From Cupriavidus taiwanensis LMG 19424 (GTDB lineage Bacteria; Pseudomonadota; Gammaproteobacteria; Burkholderiales; Burkholderiaceae), in the NCBI RefSeq assembly GCF_000069785.1, contig NC_010528.1:2989501-3053500 (forward strand): 64,000 nt of DNA. Reading direction: 5' to 3'. The notes under the pieces are model-generated. The model was not told the DNA's origin, did not search any database, and saw only the letters and a list, made by a program, of their open reading frames with translations. Made by a program: the position numbers and the translations under genes. Positions 18,073 through 27,611 of the stretch are shown one piece after another; positions within the stretch are counted from its first letter, which is position 1; each line of letters starts with the position of its first letter.

Positions 18073-19476
18073 ATGGTGCACAACACCAACGCCACCACCG
18101 CGCCGGCCGGCGCCCTGCTGGTCCGCAACGCTGCCGCCGTGATGACCGGCCGTGCCGGCAATGCCGCGCGCGCCGGCGCCGCCGACATCCGCATCCGCGA
18201 CGGCCGCATCGCCGAGATCGGCGCCGTCCTGCCACGCCACGACGGCGAAGCCGTGCTCGACGCCACGGGCTGCGTGGTCTACCCAGGCTGGGTCAACACC
18301 CACCACCACCTGTTCCAGAACCTGCTGAAGGCCGTGCCCAGCGGCATGAACGTCGGGCTCGAGCAATGGCTGGCCGCGGTCGCCTACCCGCGCCTGGCGC
18401 GCTTCACCCCCGAAATCTTCCGCACCGCGGTGCGGCTGGGCATGGCCGAGTTGCTGCTCTCCGGCACCACCACTTGCGCCGACCATCACTACCTGTATCA
18501 CCACGGCCACGGCGCGGAAACCGGCGACGTGCTGTTCGAAGTCGCTGAAGAGCTGGGCATGCGCCTGGTGCTGTGCCGAGGCGGCGCGATCCAGTCGGCC
18601 TCCGATCATCCCGGCATGCGCGCCACCGCGCTGGTGCCCGAGACGCTGGACGAAATGCTGGCCGATATCGAGCGCCTGAAAGCCCGCTACCACGACGCCG
18701 CCGCCGACGGCCTGCGCCGCGTGGTGGTGGCCCCGACGACCCCAACCTTCTCGCTGCCGCCCGCCCTGCTGCGCGAACTGGCCGCCTTTGGCCGCGGCAT
18801 GGACCTGCGGCTGCATTCGCACCTGTCCGAGACCGACAACTACGTCAAATTCTGCCGCGAGAAATACCAGTGCACGCCGGTGCAGTTCGTCGCCGACCAC
18901 GACTGGCTGGGCCCCGACGTCTGGTTCGCGCACCTCGTCACCGTCAACCCGGAGGAAGTCCGCATGCTGGCCGTGACCAACACCGGCATGGCCCATTGCC
19001 CCGTCAGCAACGCCCGGCTGGGCAGCGGCATCGCGCCGGTGCGCGCGATGGCAGATGCGGGCGTGCCGATTTCACTCGGCGTCGATGGGGTCGCCTCCAA
19101 TGAATCGGGCAGCATGGTGCACGAGGCCAACTTCGCCTGGCTGGTGCACCGCGCCCTCGGCGGCGCCGCGCAAACGCGCGTTGAGGAAGTGATTCATTGG
19201 GGCACTGCTGGTGGTGCGCAGGTTCTGGGGCTGCCCGGTATCGGGACGCTTGCGCCGGGGCAATCGGCGGACCTGGCAATCTATGACGTCAGCGGGCTGC
19301 GGTTCCATGGGTTCCATGACATCGGTACCGCGCCGGTCGCGGCTGGCGAGCCGACGCCGGTCAGGGATGTGCTGGTGCGGGGGCGGCAGGTGGTGCGGGA
19401 TGGGGCGGTGGTGGGGCTGGATTTGGAGAAGTTGAGGAGGGAGGCGCGGGAGGCGTTGGTGGGGTTGGTGGATTGA
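18073..19476 (+). CDS. ATZ/TRZ-family amidohydrolase (8-oxoguanine-deaminase-like)
   Basis: 467 residues. Metal-dependent hydrolase of the subtype III amidohydrolase group that includes 8-oxoguanine deaminase, AtzB and TrzN. It shows the HxH motif in NTHHHLFQN, HSHLSETDNY, the barrel His in AHLVTVN and the catalytic Asp in GVDGVASNESGS. The GVDGxASN form resembles 8-oxoguanine or isocytosine deaminases. The reaction would remove an amino group from a purine- or pyrimidine-like ring. The ATG at 18073 follows AAGGGGTCTG. The last ~80 codons shift from C-ending to G-ending codons, making a very G-rich coding strand. Confidence 0.88.
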   Translation: MVHNTNATTAPAGALLVRNAAAVMTGRAGNAARAGAADIRIRDGRIAEIGAVLPRHDGEAVLDATGCVVYPGWVNTHHHLFQNLLKAVPSGMNVGLEQWLAAVAYPRLARFTPEIFRTAVRLGMAELLLSGTTTCADHHYLYHHGHGAETGDVLFEVAEELGMRLVLCRGGAIQSASDHPGMRATALVPETLDEMLADIERLKARYHDAAADGLRRVVVAPTTPTFSLPPALLRELAAFGRGMDLRLHSHLSETDNYVKFCREKYQCTPVQFVADHDWLGPDVWFAHLVTVNPEEVRMLAVTNTGMAHCPVSNARLGSGIAPVRAMADAGVPISLGVDGVASNESGSMVHEANFAWLVHRALGGAAQTRVEEVIHWGTAGGAQVLGLPGIGTLAPGQSADLAIYDVSGLRFHGFHDIGTAPVAAGEPTPVRDVLVRGRQVVRDGAVVGLDLEKLRREAREALVGLVD

Positions 19477-19575
19477 GGGGGATTGGTGTCGCTGCTGGAG
19501 CAGCAGAGCGAATGCGCTGGGATGCGCTCGGCGGCAGAGCCCGAAACCCGCAGTGCCGAGCCACCCAAAATCTAA

Positions 19576-21450
19576 TCACAAGAACCCAGTCGAGAACCAG
19601 GGCACCAACGTCAGCAACACCAGCGCCACAAGCAGCGCCGCCATATGCGGCCACACCTTTGGCATCGCCACGTCCGGCGACACGCGGCCGATCGCGCAGG
19701 CCGCATAAAACCCCACGCCAAAGGGTGGCGCGAACAGCCCGAGCCCCATCGCAAAAATCACCACCATGGCGTAGTGCACCTCATGCACGCCGACCAGCTT
19801 CGCAATCGGGAACAGCAAGGGCCCGAACAGCACAATCGCAGGGATGCCTTCCAGCAGACTGCCGAGCATGACGAACGCCAGCGCCGATACCAGCAGGAAG
19901 CCGGTCTTGCCGCCGGGGACAGCCGACAGGATTTCGACCAGGTCTTGCGCGAAGCCGGACTGGGTCAGCGCCCAGGCCATCGCGGTGGCGCAGCCCACGA
20001 TCAGCAGGATCGCCCCGGACAGCGCCGCCGTGCCCAGCAACATTGGATATATCCGGCGCCAGTCGAACTGGCGGTACACCAGGACCCCTGCCACCACCGC
20101 ATAGAAGATGCCAATGGTAGACACCTCGGTGGCGGTGGCCACGCCCTCCACCACGGCGGTGCGAATGATGACGGGCAGCGCCAGCGCCGGCAGCGCAACC
20201 AGCAGGGCCTTCACGATCGCCGAGCGCGACGGCCGGGGCACGCGGCTCATGTCTTCCTTGCGGGTCTGGAACCAGACCACCAGCGACATCATCACCAAAC
20301 CCACCGCCGCCGGCATCAGGCCACCGATGAACAGCGAGGTGATCGACACCCCCGTCACCGACCCCACCGTGATCAGCACGATGCTGGGCGGGATGGTCTC
20401 GGACATCGCGCCCGAGGCGGACAGCAGTCCGATCAGGTCCCCATCCTTCGCACCGCGCCGCTTCATTTCGGGAAACAGGCTCGGCGCCACGGCGGCCATA
20501 TCGGCGGCCTTGGCGCCGGAGATGCCGGAAACGATATACATCGCGCCCAGCAGCACATACTGCAAGCCGCCGCGCAGATGACCGATCAGGCTGACCAGGA
20601 AATGGATCATCGCGCGCGCGAGGCCGGTCATCTCGATCAGCGCGCCCAGGAAGACAAAGAGCGGCACCGCCAGCAGGATCAGGTGCGACATGCCCTCCTG
20701 CATGCGGTTGGGGATGATGGACAGCGGCGTGGCCGTGGATAGCGACAGGTAGCACAGCGTGGCCAGGCCGAAGGCGAAGGCGATCGGTACGCCGATGGCC
20801 ACGCAGGCGACCAGCATCAGCAGGAAGAAGATCACCAGGTTGACATTGCCCAGCGTCATCAGCGCGGGCGACAGCAGCCACAGCAGGCCTCCGCACAATG
20901 CCACCATCAGCCCTGTCGCCGCCACTGGCTTCCAGTGCGCCGACAGCAGGCGCAATGTTGCCGCTACCAGCATCAGCACGACGCCGGCCAGCACCGCGGC
21001 GGCGCGGTAGCCTTCACTGATCTCCAGTGTCGGCGTCGACACCTCCAGGTGCTCGGCCAGATGCTCCCAGGCCGGCCGCAGCAACAGCGACAGGAACGCC
21101 ACCACCAGCCACATGCCGAGCGCATCCACCCAGGCGCGCCGGGCTGGCGGCAGGTTCTTGATAAAGGTGGTCAGCTGCATGTGGCTGCCGCGGTCCAGCG
21201 CGATGATGGCGCCGAGCATCGCCAGCCACAGGAACAGGATGCCCGCCAGTTCGTCCGTCCAGGGAACGGGCTGGTGCAGGGCATAGCGCGCGAACGCACC
21301 GCCGCCCAGCAACAGGATCTCAGCCAGCACGATCAGTGCGGCCGGCACCTCCACCACGCAGACCATCAGCCGGCGCCAGCACGCACTGGCGGCTGACGGC
21401 GCTGACCGCGCCAATGGCGCCGGCGCAACGGCTTCAGCGGTGTGCTCCAT
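19576..21450 (-). CDS. TRAP transporter fused DctQM permease
   Basis: 624 residues. The first ~170 residues form the four-helix DctQ module (WTDELAGILFLWLAMLGAIIALDRGSHM region); the remainder is the 12-helix DctM permease. Fused DctQM proteins are a known TRAP subclass. The ATG at 21450 has AAGGAGACATCA upstream, so the 659-residue frame from 21555 is rejected. It lies 38 bp downstream of dctP and should form a Na+-driven uptake system with it for a sugar acid. It is convergent with the deaminase gene, which marks the boundary between the two islands. Confidence 0.93.
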   Translation of the reverse strand: MEHTAEAVAPAPLARSAPSAASACWRRLMVCVVEVPAALIVLAEILLLGGGAFARYALHQPVPWTDELAGILFLWLAMLGAIIALDRGSHMQLTTFIKNLPPARRAWVDALGMWLVVAFLSLLLRPAWEHLAEHLEVSTPTLEISEGYRAAAVLAGVVLMLVAATLRLLSAHWKPVAATGLMVALCGGLLWLLSPALMTLGNVNLVIFFLLMLVACVAIGVPIAFAFGLATLCYLSLSTATPLSIIPNRMQEGMSHLILLAVPLFVFLGALIEMTGLARAMIHFLVSLIGHLRGGLQYVLLGAMYIVSGISGAKAADMAAVAPSLFPEMKRRGAKDGDLIGLLSASGAMSETIPPSIVLITVGSVTGVSITSLFIGGLMPAAVGLVMMSLVVWFQTRKEDMSRVPRPSRSAIVKALLVALPALALPVIIRTAVVEGVATATEVSTIGIFYAVVAGVLVYRQFDWRRIYPMLLGTAALSGAILLIVGCATAMAWALTQSGFAQDLVEILSAVPGGKTGFLLVSALAFVMLGSLLEGIPAIVLFGPLLFPIAKLVGVHEVHYAMVVIFAMGLGLFAPPFGVGFYAACAIGRVSPDVAMPKVWPHMAALLVALVLLTLVPWFSTGFL

Positions 21451-21488
21451 TGATGTCTCCTTGTCTTGCTTGTTGTCCGTGCCCGCCG

Positions 21489-22508
21489 TCATGCGAGCCG
21501 TCCGGCGTATTTCTCCAGCCTGGACCACGCTTCGTCGCCGTACCTCTTCTTCCATTCGGCATAGAATCCGGCGCCTTGCAGCAAGGCGCGGAATGGCGCC
21601 GGATCGGGCTGGCCGAAGACGATGCCGAGGCGGCTCAGCTCGGCCCGCGCATCGGTATTCAGGCGCGCGATGTCCTCGCGCTGCTTCAGCGCCGCGGCGG
21701 TAAAGTGTGTCGTGATGGCGGCCTGCACCTCCGCCGGCAGCGCCCGAAATGTCTTCGCGTTGCCGAAGATGAAGTGACCATCCCAGGTGTGCCCGGTGAG
21801 CGCGCAGAACTTCTGCACTTCATACAGCTTCGCGCTGCGGATCAGCGCCAGCGGGTTCTCCTGCCCGTCAACGACCCGTGTCTGCAGCGCCGAATACAGT
21901 TCGCCGAACGGGATCGCAGTGGGCGACGCGCCCAGTGCCTTGAACATCGAGATCCACAGCGGAATGCCGGGCACGCGTACCTTGAAGCCCTTCAGGTCGG
22001 CCGGCGTGTTGATCGGCCGGCTCGCCGAGGTAATGTTGCGATAGCCGTTGTCCAGGCATTTGTCGAAGACGTGCAGATTTGCCTTGCCCAGGGCGGCCCG
22101 TACATAGGCGCCGACGTCGCCATCCATCGCGGCCCAGACCGTGGCGTAGTCCTTGAAGGCAAAGGCCACGCCGTTGATGCCGGCGACCGGCACCAGGGTC
22201 TGCAGGTTGGTGCCGGCCGTGGACATGAAGTCCATCGCGCCGGTCCGCACCTGGGCGATCATGTCCGGCTCGCTGCCCAGCTGGCTGTTGGGATAAACCT
22301 GCAGGTCGACCTTGCCGCCGGTGTCCTGGCGGATTGCCACCGCCGCCTGCTGGATGCGCAATGTGCCCGGATGGTCGGCGGGGAAGGCGGTACCGTACTT
22401 CAGGCGGATGGTGGCAGCCTGGGCCAGCACGGGTGCCATCGGCAGCGTCATCGCGAGCGTGCCGGCGGCTAGCGCGCCAAAACGGCGTCGGGTTAACAGA
22501 ACGGCCAT
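21489..22508 (-). CDS. dctP: TRAP transporter solute-binding protein DctP
   Basis: 339 residues. The N-terminal TRRRFGALAAGTLAMTLP with cleavage near VLAQA is a signal peptide of Tat-like appearance. The mature domain shows DctP hallmarks: LKYGTAFPADHPG, PNSQLGSEPDMIAQVRTGAMDF, LKGFKVRVPGIPLW with the carboxylate-binding Arg, and FGELYSALQTRVVDGQENP. It is a periplasmic binding protein for an organic or sugar acid. AAGGAGACCACTG lies upstream of ATG 22508. It sits between the mannonate-type dehydrogenase and DctQM, which suggests a hexonate or hexuronate ligand. Confidence 0.94.
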   Translation of the reverse strand: MAVLLTRRRFGALAAGTLAMTLPMAPVLAQAATIRLKYGTAFPADHPGTLRIQQAAVAIRQDTGGKVDLQVYPNSQLGSEPDMIAQVRTGAMDFMSTAGTNLQTLVPVAGINGVAFAFKDYATVWAAMDGDVGAYVRAALGKANLHVFDKCLDNGYRNITSASRPINTPADLKGFKVRVPGIPLWISMFKALGASPTAIPFGELYSALQTRVVDGQENPLALIRSAKLYEVQKFCALTGHTWDGHFIFGNAKTFRALPAEVQAAITTHFTAAALKQREDIARLNTDARAELSRLGIVFGQPDPAPFRALLQGAGFYAEWKKRYGDEAWSRLEKYAGRLA

Positions 22509-22543
22509 GGTGCAGTGGTCTCCTTGTTGTCGGTTGGGGTGGC

Positions 22544-23989
22544 TCAGGACGACAGCAGCGCGGCGGCGCCGAAAACGCGCAGCACCGCCAAGTAGTGGGC
22601 CAGGCGGTCAGCCAGCGGCACGGGCCACGGCTCGCTGCCAAAAACCGGCGTATGCGCCAGTGCCCGCCTGACAGCGTCGGCATCGCCGTGCGCCCCACGC
22701 AGGCACGCTGCCAGCGCGGGAGCGCCGGGATCGTCGAAAGCAAGCGCGAGGCCGCTATCGCTGCGTCCGCTGCGCAGGCAATGCAGCCAGGCGGCGAGCG
22801 CGCGTTCCAGCCAGGGCCGCTCGGTCCCGGCGCTGGCGCGCAACGCGGGCAGCCAGCGCAACGGCACTTTCTGCGTGCCATCGGCGGCAATTTGCAAGGT
22901 GCGATGGTCGAGCGCCGCATTGCGGAAGCGCTGCAACAAGGCCTCGCTGTAAGCGGCCACGTCATACCCGGGCGGCGCTTGCACGGTGGCGCGCAGGTCT
23001 GCCATCACGCCACGCGCGAAGGCGCCCACCAGTGCATCGCCCATGGCTTCGGCAACGGTCTGCAGCCCGCACAGTTGTCCGGCATAGGCGATGGCGGAAT
23101 GCGTGCCATTGAGGAGTTGCAGCTTCATCGCCTGGAACGGCCGGACATCGCCGGTCATCAGCGCGCCGCCCACTTCCCATGCCGGCCTGGGGCCGGCGAA
23201 GCGGTCCTCGATCACCCACTGCGTGAAGGCTTCGCAGACGATGGCGGCTTCGTCGCGCAAGCCCAGGCGGCCCTCGGCGTCACGGCGCGATGCAGGCGTG
23301 GCGGCGGGCACGATGCGATCCACCATGGTGTTGGGGAACGCCACGTCATCGCGTACGCGGCGGGCCAGCGCCGGGTCCGTTAGCGCCGCGTACTGTGCCA
23401 GCAGCTTGCGCAGCGTGTCGCCGTTGGCGGGCATGTTGTCGCAGCAGACGATGCTGAGCGGCGCCCCGGCAGGTCGACGGCGCAGGCCGGCGGCCAGTAC
23501 GCCAAGCGTGCTTCTGGGCGTGTCGGGATGGGCCAGGTCATGCCGGATATCGGCGTCGTCCACGTCCAGGTCGGCGCTGGACGGCTGCAGGCAGTAGCCC
23601 TTTTCCGTCACCGTGCAGGTCACCACGGCGATACCAGGGTCGGCGAGCGCGCCGAGCACCTCGCCTAGCGCGTGCGGGGCATACCAGGCCTGCACCACGG
23701 CGCCGACGATGCGCGTCGTGGCCGCCGCGCCTTCGCGCTCGGTCACCGAGTACAGGAAGTCCTGCGCCGCCAGCGTGCGCGGTGTGCGTGGCTCTCGCAG
23801 GCTGACGCCGGCAATGCCCCAGCGGCTATCCCCGGCGCGGATCGCGGCCTCGGTGTACAGCGCCTGGTGCGCGCGATGGAAGGCGCCCAGGCCGAGGTGC
23901 AGCACGCCGCGCGACAAACGGCTGCGATCGTAGCCGGGCTGGCGCACTTCAGCATTGGCGCGGCAACCGGTGCGTTGCGTGAGCCTCAT
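22544..23989 (-). CDS. Mannitol dehydrogenase family oxidoreductase, probable D-mannonate (fructuronate) oxidoreductase
   Basis: 481 residues. NAD-binding N-terminal domain (LSRGVLHLGLGAFHRAHQALYTE) and C-terminal domain with the catalytic pattern K-x4-N-x2-H in MKLQLLNGTHSAIAY. The family includes UxuB, fructuronate reductases and mannitol/arabinitol dehydrogenases; the ManD and KdgK neighbours favour fructuronate <-> D-mannonate. The ATG at 23989 has CGAGGTACCGCTG before it; the 563-residue frame extends into the promoter region and is rejected. First gene of the leftward operon with dctP and dctQM, divergent from manD. Confidence 0.88.
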   Translation of the reverse strand: MRLTQRTGCRANAEVRQPGYDRSRLSRGVLHLGLGAFHRAHQALYTEAAIRAGDSRWGIAGVSLREPRTPRTLAAQDFLYSVTEREGAAATTRIVGAVVQAWYAPHALGEVLGALADPGIAVVTCTVTEKGYCLQPSSADLDVDDADIRHDLAHPDTPRSTLGVLAAGLRRRPAGAPLSIVCCDNMPANGDTLRKLLAQYAALTDPALARRVRDDVAFPNTMVDRIVPAATPASRRDAEGRLGLRDEAAIVCEAFTQWVIEDRFAGPRPAWEVGGALMTGDVRPFQAMKLQLLNGTHSAIAYAGQLCGLQTVAEAMGDALVGAFARGVMADLRATVQAPPGYDVAAYSEALLQRFRNAALDHRTLQIAADGTQKVPLRWLPALRASAGTERPWLERALAAWLHCLRSGRSDSGLALAFDDPGAPALAACLRGAHGDADAVRRALAHTPVFGSEPWPVPLADRLAHYLAVLRVFGAAALLSS

Positions 23990-24109
23990 CAGCGGTACCT
24001 CGGCAGGTCTGTTGGCAGCAGCATCGTGCGTGCATCCGGCGTTGTCTTCGATGCGATGAAGTGTGCACGCAGCCGTGGTGTCGAACGTGCGGGGCTTTCG
24101 CGATTCAAC

Positions 24110-24158
24110 TGCGGCAAATGCCGCATTGATTGCGGAATCGGCCGTACTCCGCCGCAAT
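24110..24158. promoter_or_regulatory. Two nested dyads in the divergent sugar-acid promoter region
   Basis: A perfect 16-bp dyad TGCGGCAAATGCCGCA (24110-24125) is followed by ATTGCGG (24129-24135) and CCGCAAT (24152-24158), an inverted pair with a 16-nt spacer. Both lie between the divergent mannonate oxidoreductase and mannonate dehydratase genes and share the TGCGG core. They are candidate operators for an unlinked repressor, since no regulator gene is found in the cluster. Confidence 0.45.
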
Positions 24159-24258
24159 CGGCCCGCAGTACTCTGGCCGCACCCACACCGATGCACGCGT
24201 TGCGCAACCTGGCGGCGCCGTCGGGCCACGACCACGACATTCCGGCCGGAGACACCTC

Positions 24259-25467
24259 TTGAAAATCGAACAGATAAAGACCATCGTCACCTGCCCGGGG
24301 CGCAACTTCGTGACGGTCAAGGTGATCACCGACGCAGGCGTGTACGGCCTGGGGGACGCCACGCTCAATGGCCGCGAGCTGGCGGTGCGGGCGTACCTGG
24401 ACGAGCATGTCATTCCATGCCTGATCGGCCGCGATCCGCGCCGGATCGAGGACATCTGGCAGTACCTGTACCGCGGCGCTTACTGGCGGCGCGGGCCGGT
24501 CACGATGACCGCGATCGCCGCCATCGACATGGCGCTGTGGGACATCCTGGGCAAGCTGGCCGGCATGCCGGTGGTCCAGTTGCTGGGCGGGCGCAGCCGC
24601 CATGGCCTGATGGTGTACGGCCACGCCACCGGCCGCGACCACGCCGAGGCCATCGACGCGGTGCACCGCCATATCGAGCAGGGCTACAAGGCGATCCGCG
24701 TGCAGTCGGGCGTGCCTGGCTTGTCCAAGGTGTATGGCGTCGGCACCCAGGCGGGCCGCTATGAACCGGCGCAGAAGGGCCTGCCGCCTGAGGAGCCCTG
24801 GGACACCTCGCTGTACCTGCGCCACACGCCGGAACTGTTCCGCAAGGTGCGCGAGGCCGTCGGCTTCGGCCCGCATCTGCTGCACGATGCGCACCACCGG
24901 CTGACACCGATCGAAGCGGCCAGCCTCGGCAAGGCGCTGGAGCCCTTCGGTCTGTTCTGGCTGGAGGATCCCACACCGGCAGAGAACCAGGCGGCGTTCC
25001 GTCTGATACGCCAGCACACCACCACCCCGCTCGCGGTCGGCGAAATCTTCAACTCCCTGTGGGACTGCAAGGACCTGATCAGCCATCAGCTGATCGACTA
25101 CATTCGCACCACCATCGTTCACGCCGGCGGGATCACGCATGTGCGCCGCATCGCTGAGTTGGCCGCGATCCACCAGGTGCGCACCGGCTTCCATGGCGCC
25201 ACCGACTTGTCGCCGGTTTGCATGGCCGCGGCGGTCAACTTCGGCTTGTGGGTACCGAACTTCGTCATCCAGGAACTGATGCCGCATGGCGCGTTGATCG
25301 ACGAGGTGTTTCCGCACAACTACCGGCTGGAAGACGGTTACCTGGTGATGGATGACGTGCCGGGCCTTGGCGTCGACATCGACGAGGCGCTGGCGTCGCG
25401 GTATTCGTACGAACGCGCCTACCTGCCGGTGGCGCGGCTGCGTGACGGCGCGATGTGGAACTGGTAG
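24259..25467 (+). CDS. manD: D-mannonate dehydratase, enolase superfamily (ManD/RspA)
   Basis: 402 residues if started at TTG 24259, which gives the family N-terminus (M)[20 protein letters not shown] and is preceded by CCGGAGACACC. Metal ligands of the enolase superfamily are visible in [10 protein letters not shown] (Asp), FWLEDPTP (Glu) and AVGEIFNS (Glu). [10 protein letters not shown] carries the catalytic His, and the C-terminus [13 protein letters not shown] is diagnostic of the ManD group. It converts D-mannonate (some members also D-gluconate) to 2-keto-3-deoxygluconate. RspA of E. coli is the same subgroup, and here too an RspB-like gene follows. The frame extends upstream to an ATG at 24130, which I reject. 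Confidence 0.92.
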   Translation: MKIEQIKTIVTCPGRNFVTVKVITDAGVYGLGDATLNGRELAVRAYLDEHVIPCLIGRDPRRIEDIWQYLYRGAYWRRGPVTMTAIAAIDMALWDILGKLAGMPVVQLLGGRSRHGLMVYGHATGRDHAEAIDAVHRHIEQGYKAIRVQSGVPGLSKVYGVGTQAGRYEPAQKGLPPEEPWDTSLYLRHTPELFRKVREAVGFGPHLLHDAHHRLTPIEAASLGKALEPFGLFWLEDPTPAENQAAFRLIRQHTTTPLAVGEIFNSLWDCKDLISHQLIDYIRTTIVHAGGITHVRRIAELAAIHQVRTGFHGATDLSPVCMAAAVNFGLWVPNFVIQELMPHGALIDEVFPHNYRLEDGYLVMDDVPGLGVDIDEALASRYSYERAYLPVARLRDGAMWNW

Positions 25468-25501
25468 CCGCCGCCGCAGTGGACCATAACAAGGAGCCAG
25501 C

Positions 25502-26536
25502 ATGTTAAGCATCGTCGTCGAGCAACCGCACCGCATGGCCGTGCGCGAGCGGGCCGATCCATCCCCTGCCGCAGGCGAGGTGCGCGTGCGCGTCCGGCTC
25601 GCCGGCATCTGCGGCTCGGACCTGCACATCTTCCATGGCAAGAATCCGTTCGCGACGTATCCACGCGTGATCGGCCATGAATTTGCCGGTCATATCGATG
25701 CGGTCGGCGCTGGCGTCAGCGCTGACCGCATTGGCGAGCGGGTGGTGGTGGATCCGGTGATACGTTGCGGCCAGTGCCATGCCTGTCGCATCGGCCGGCA
25801 CAATGTCTGCCAGCGGCTCCAGGTCATCGGTGTGCACCGGGATGGCGGCTTCAGCCAGTTCGCATGCGTGCCGGCGGACAACGCGTATGCGGTGCCTGCC
25901 GGCATGCCGACCGCCAGTGCCGCGGTGATCGAGACGTTTGCCGTGGCGGCCAACGCCACCCACCGCACCGGCGTGCTGCCCACCGACGTGGCGCTGATCT
26001 ACGGTGCCGGGCCGGTCGGCCTGAACCTGCTGCAAGTGTTGAAGGGCGTGTATGGGGTGCGCACCTTCATCACCGACCATGTCGATGAACGGCTGGCATT
26101 GGCGCGGGGGTGCGGCGCCGAGGAAGACGAAGTCATCAACACTGCGCGCGAACCGCTTGCCCGCGCGCTCGCGCGGCGCGGCGTGGCCGGCGGGCCGACG
26201 CTGATCTTTGACGCGGTCTGCCATCCCGCCATCCTGGAGGAAGCCGTGGCCCTGGCCGCGCCCGCAGGCCGTATCGGCGTGCTCGGGTTTTCCGCCACGC
26301 CGTCGGCGCTGCCGCAGCAGGCGCTGACCAGCAAGGAACTGACGCTTTACGCTTCGCGGCTGAACTGCGCGATGTTTCCCACGGTCATCGACTGGATCAC
26401 GCGCGGGCGGGTGGATCCGGGCCGGATCGTCACACACCAGATCCCCTTCCGCGATGTGGCCGACGCGTTCGCCCTTTCCGAAAGCCAGCCGCGCGCCTGC
26501 TGCAAAGTGCTGCTCGACCTGAGCGAGGACGCCTGA
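25502..26536 (+). CDS. Zinc-dependent alcohol dehydrogenase, RspB/L-gulonate 5-dehydrogenase-like
   Basis: 344 residues, a medium-chain dehydrogenase. It has the catalytic zinc site in GICGSDLHIF and GHEFAG, the structural zinc Cys set in CGQCHACRIGRHNVC, and the NAD-binding GAGPVGLNLLQ. Sequence and position next to manD match the RspB group, some members of which oxidise L-gulonate at C5 to D-fructuronate. With the mannonate oxidoreductase, ManD and KdgK of this cluster, that gives a continuous route. Idonate or another polyol is also possible. The ATG at 25502 has AAGGAGCCAGC upstream, 34 bp after manD. Confidence 0.85.
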   Translation: MLSIVVEQPHRMAVRERADPSPAAGEVRVRVRLAGICGSDLHIFHGKNPFATYPRVIGHEFAGHIDAVGAGVSADRIGERVVVDPVIRCGQCHACRIGRHNVCQRLQVIGVHRDGGFSQFACVPADNAYAVPAGMPTASAAVIETFAVAANATHRTGVLPTDVALIYGAGPVGLNLLQVLKGVYGVRTFITDHVDERLALARGCGAEEDEVINTAREPLARALARRGVAGGPTLIFDAVCHPAILEEAVALAAPAGRIGVLGFSATPSALPQQALTSKELTLYASRLNCAMFPTVIDWITRGRVDPGRIVTHQIPFRDVADAFALSESQPRACCKVLLDLSEDA

Positions 26537-26537
26537 C

Positions 26538-27470
26538 ATGCGCGCGCGCTTCGACATCGTTGCGCTCGGCGAGGCCATGGTGGAGTTCAACCGCGCCGGG
26601 CCGCGGGATTCGCGTAGCTACGTGCAGGGCTTTGGCGGCGACACCTCCAACGCCATCATTGCCGCTGCGCGCCAGGGCGCACGATGCGCCTACGTGACCA
26701 GGCTCGGCGACGACGAATTCGGCCGCATGTGCCTGTACCTGCTGCGCACCGAGCGCGTCGACACCAGCGGCGTCGTCATCGACCCTTCGGCGCCTACCGG
26801 GCTCTACTTTGTCCATCACGGCCCTGACGGCCACGCCTTTACCTATCGGCGCGCGGGCTCCGCCGCGAGCCGGATGCAGCCAGCGGACCTGCCGGTCGCA
26901 CTGATCGAAAGGGCGACATGGCTCCATGTCTCGGGAATCAGCCAGGCCATCAGCAACTCCGCCGCGCGTACCGTGCGCGAGGCGATCCGCATCGCTCGCC
27001 AGGCCGGCACCAGTGTGTCCTACGACCCCAACCTGCGCCTGACGCTTTGGCCCGTGGAGCGCGCCCGGGAAGTCATCCTCGCCACCCTTCCCCTGTGCGA
27101 CCTGTTCCTGCCAAGCCTTGACGACGTGCGTCAGCTTGCCGGCATCGACGATCCCGCGGGCATCGTGGCGTGGTGCCACCGGATGGGCGCGCGGCAGGTG
27201 GTGTTAAAGCTGGGCAGCCGCGGTTGCCTGGTATCCGACGGCGAACAGCTGACCGCCGTGGCGCCATTGCGCGTCGATGCGGTCGATGCCACCGGCGCAG
27301 GCGATTGCTTCGACGGCACCTATCTCGCGCGGCTGGTGGCCGGGGATGACGCCATCGGCGCCGCACGCTGGGCCAGCGTGGCCGCCGCGCTGGCCACCAC
27401 AGGCCACGGCGCCGTGGCACCGCTGCCGGGGGTGCAAGCGGTCTGGAATGCGCTCAAGGCGCAATCATGA
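26538..27470 (+). CDS. kdgK: PfkB-family sugar kinase, probable 2-keto-3-deoxygluconate kinase
   Basis: 310 residues of the ribokinase/PfkB fold. It starts 1 bp after the dehydrogenase stop. N-terminal substrate region LGEAMVEFNR and FGGDTSNAIIAAARQG; C-terminal anion hole and catalytic Asp in VDATGAGDCFDG. These fit KdgK, which phosphorylates KDG, the ManD product, to KDPG for Entner-Doudoroff aldolase. No KDPG aldolase is in the window. Another PfkB sugar specificity cannot be excluded from sequence alone. Confidence 0.87.
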   Translation: MRARFDIVALGEAMVEFNRAGPRDSRSYVQGFGGDTSNAIIAAARQGARCAYVTRLGDDEFGRMCLYLLRTERVDTSGVVIDPSAPTGLYFVHHGPDGHAFTYRRAGSAASRMQPADLPVALIERATWLHVSGISQAISNSAARTVREAIRIARQAGTSVSYDPNLRLTLWPVERAREVILATLPLCDLFLPSLDDVRQLAGIDDPAGIVAWCHRMGARQVVLKLGSRGCLVSDGEQLTAVAPLRVDAVDATGAGDCFDGTYLARLVAGDDAIGAARWASVAAALATTGHGAVAPLPGVQAVWNALKAQS

Positions 27471-27611
27471 AGGCGGCGACGCCGCGACATTCGCGCTGAC
27501 CGCACGCTCGCTCGCGAACGAAATCCGTCGATTCGCCCCATGGGGCTGGAACGACGCCTGGCGGTGGCCTATACCTGTCGCATGCCAACCTTCATGATGA
27601 CGAGGTATCCC

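Noticed and set aside
22544..24235. 563-residue version of the mannitol-family dehydrogenase
   Set aside because: The extension runs through the divergent promoter and dyads; ATG 23989 has a ribosome site and fits family length.
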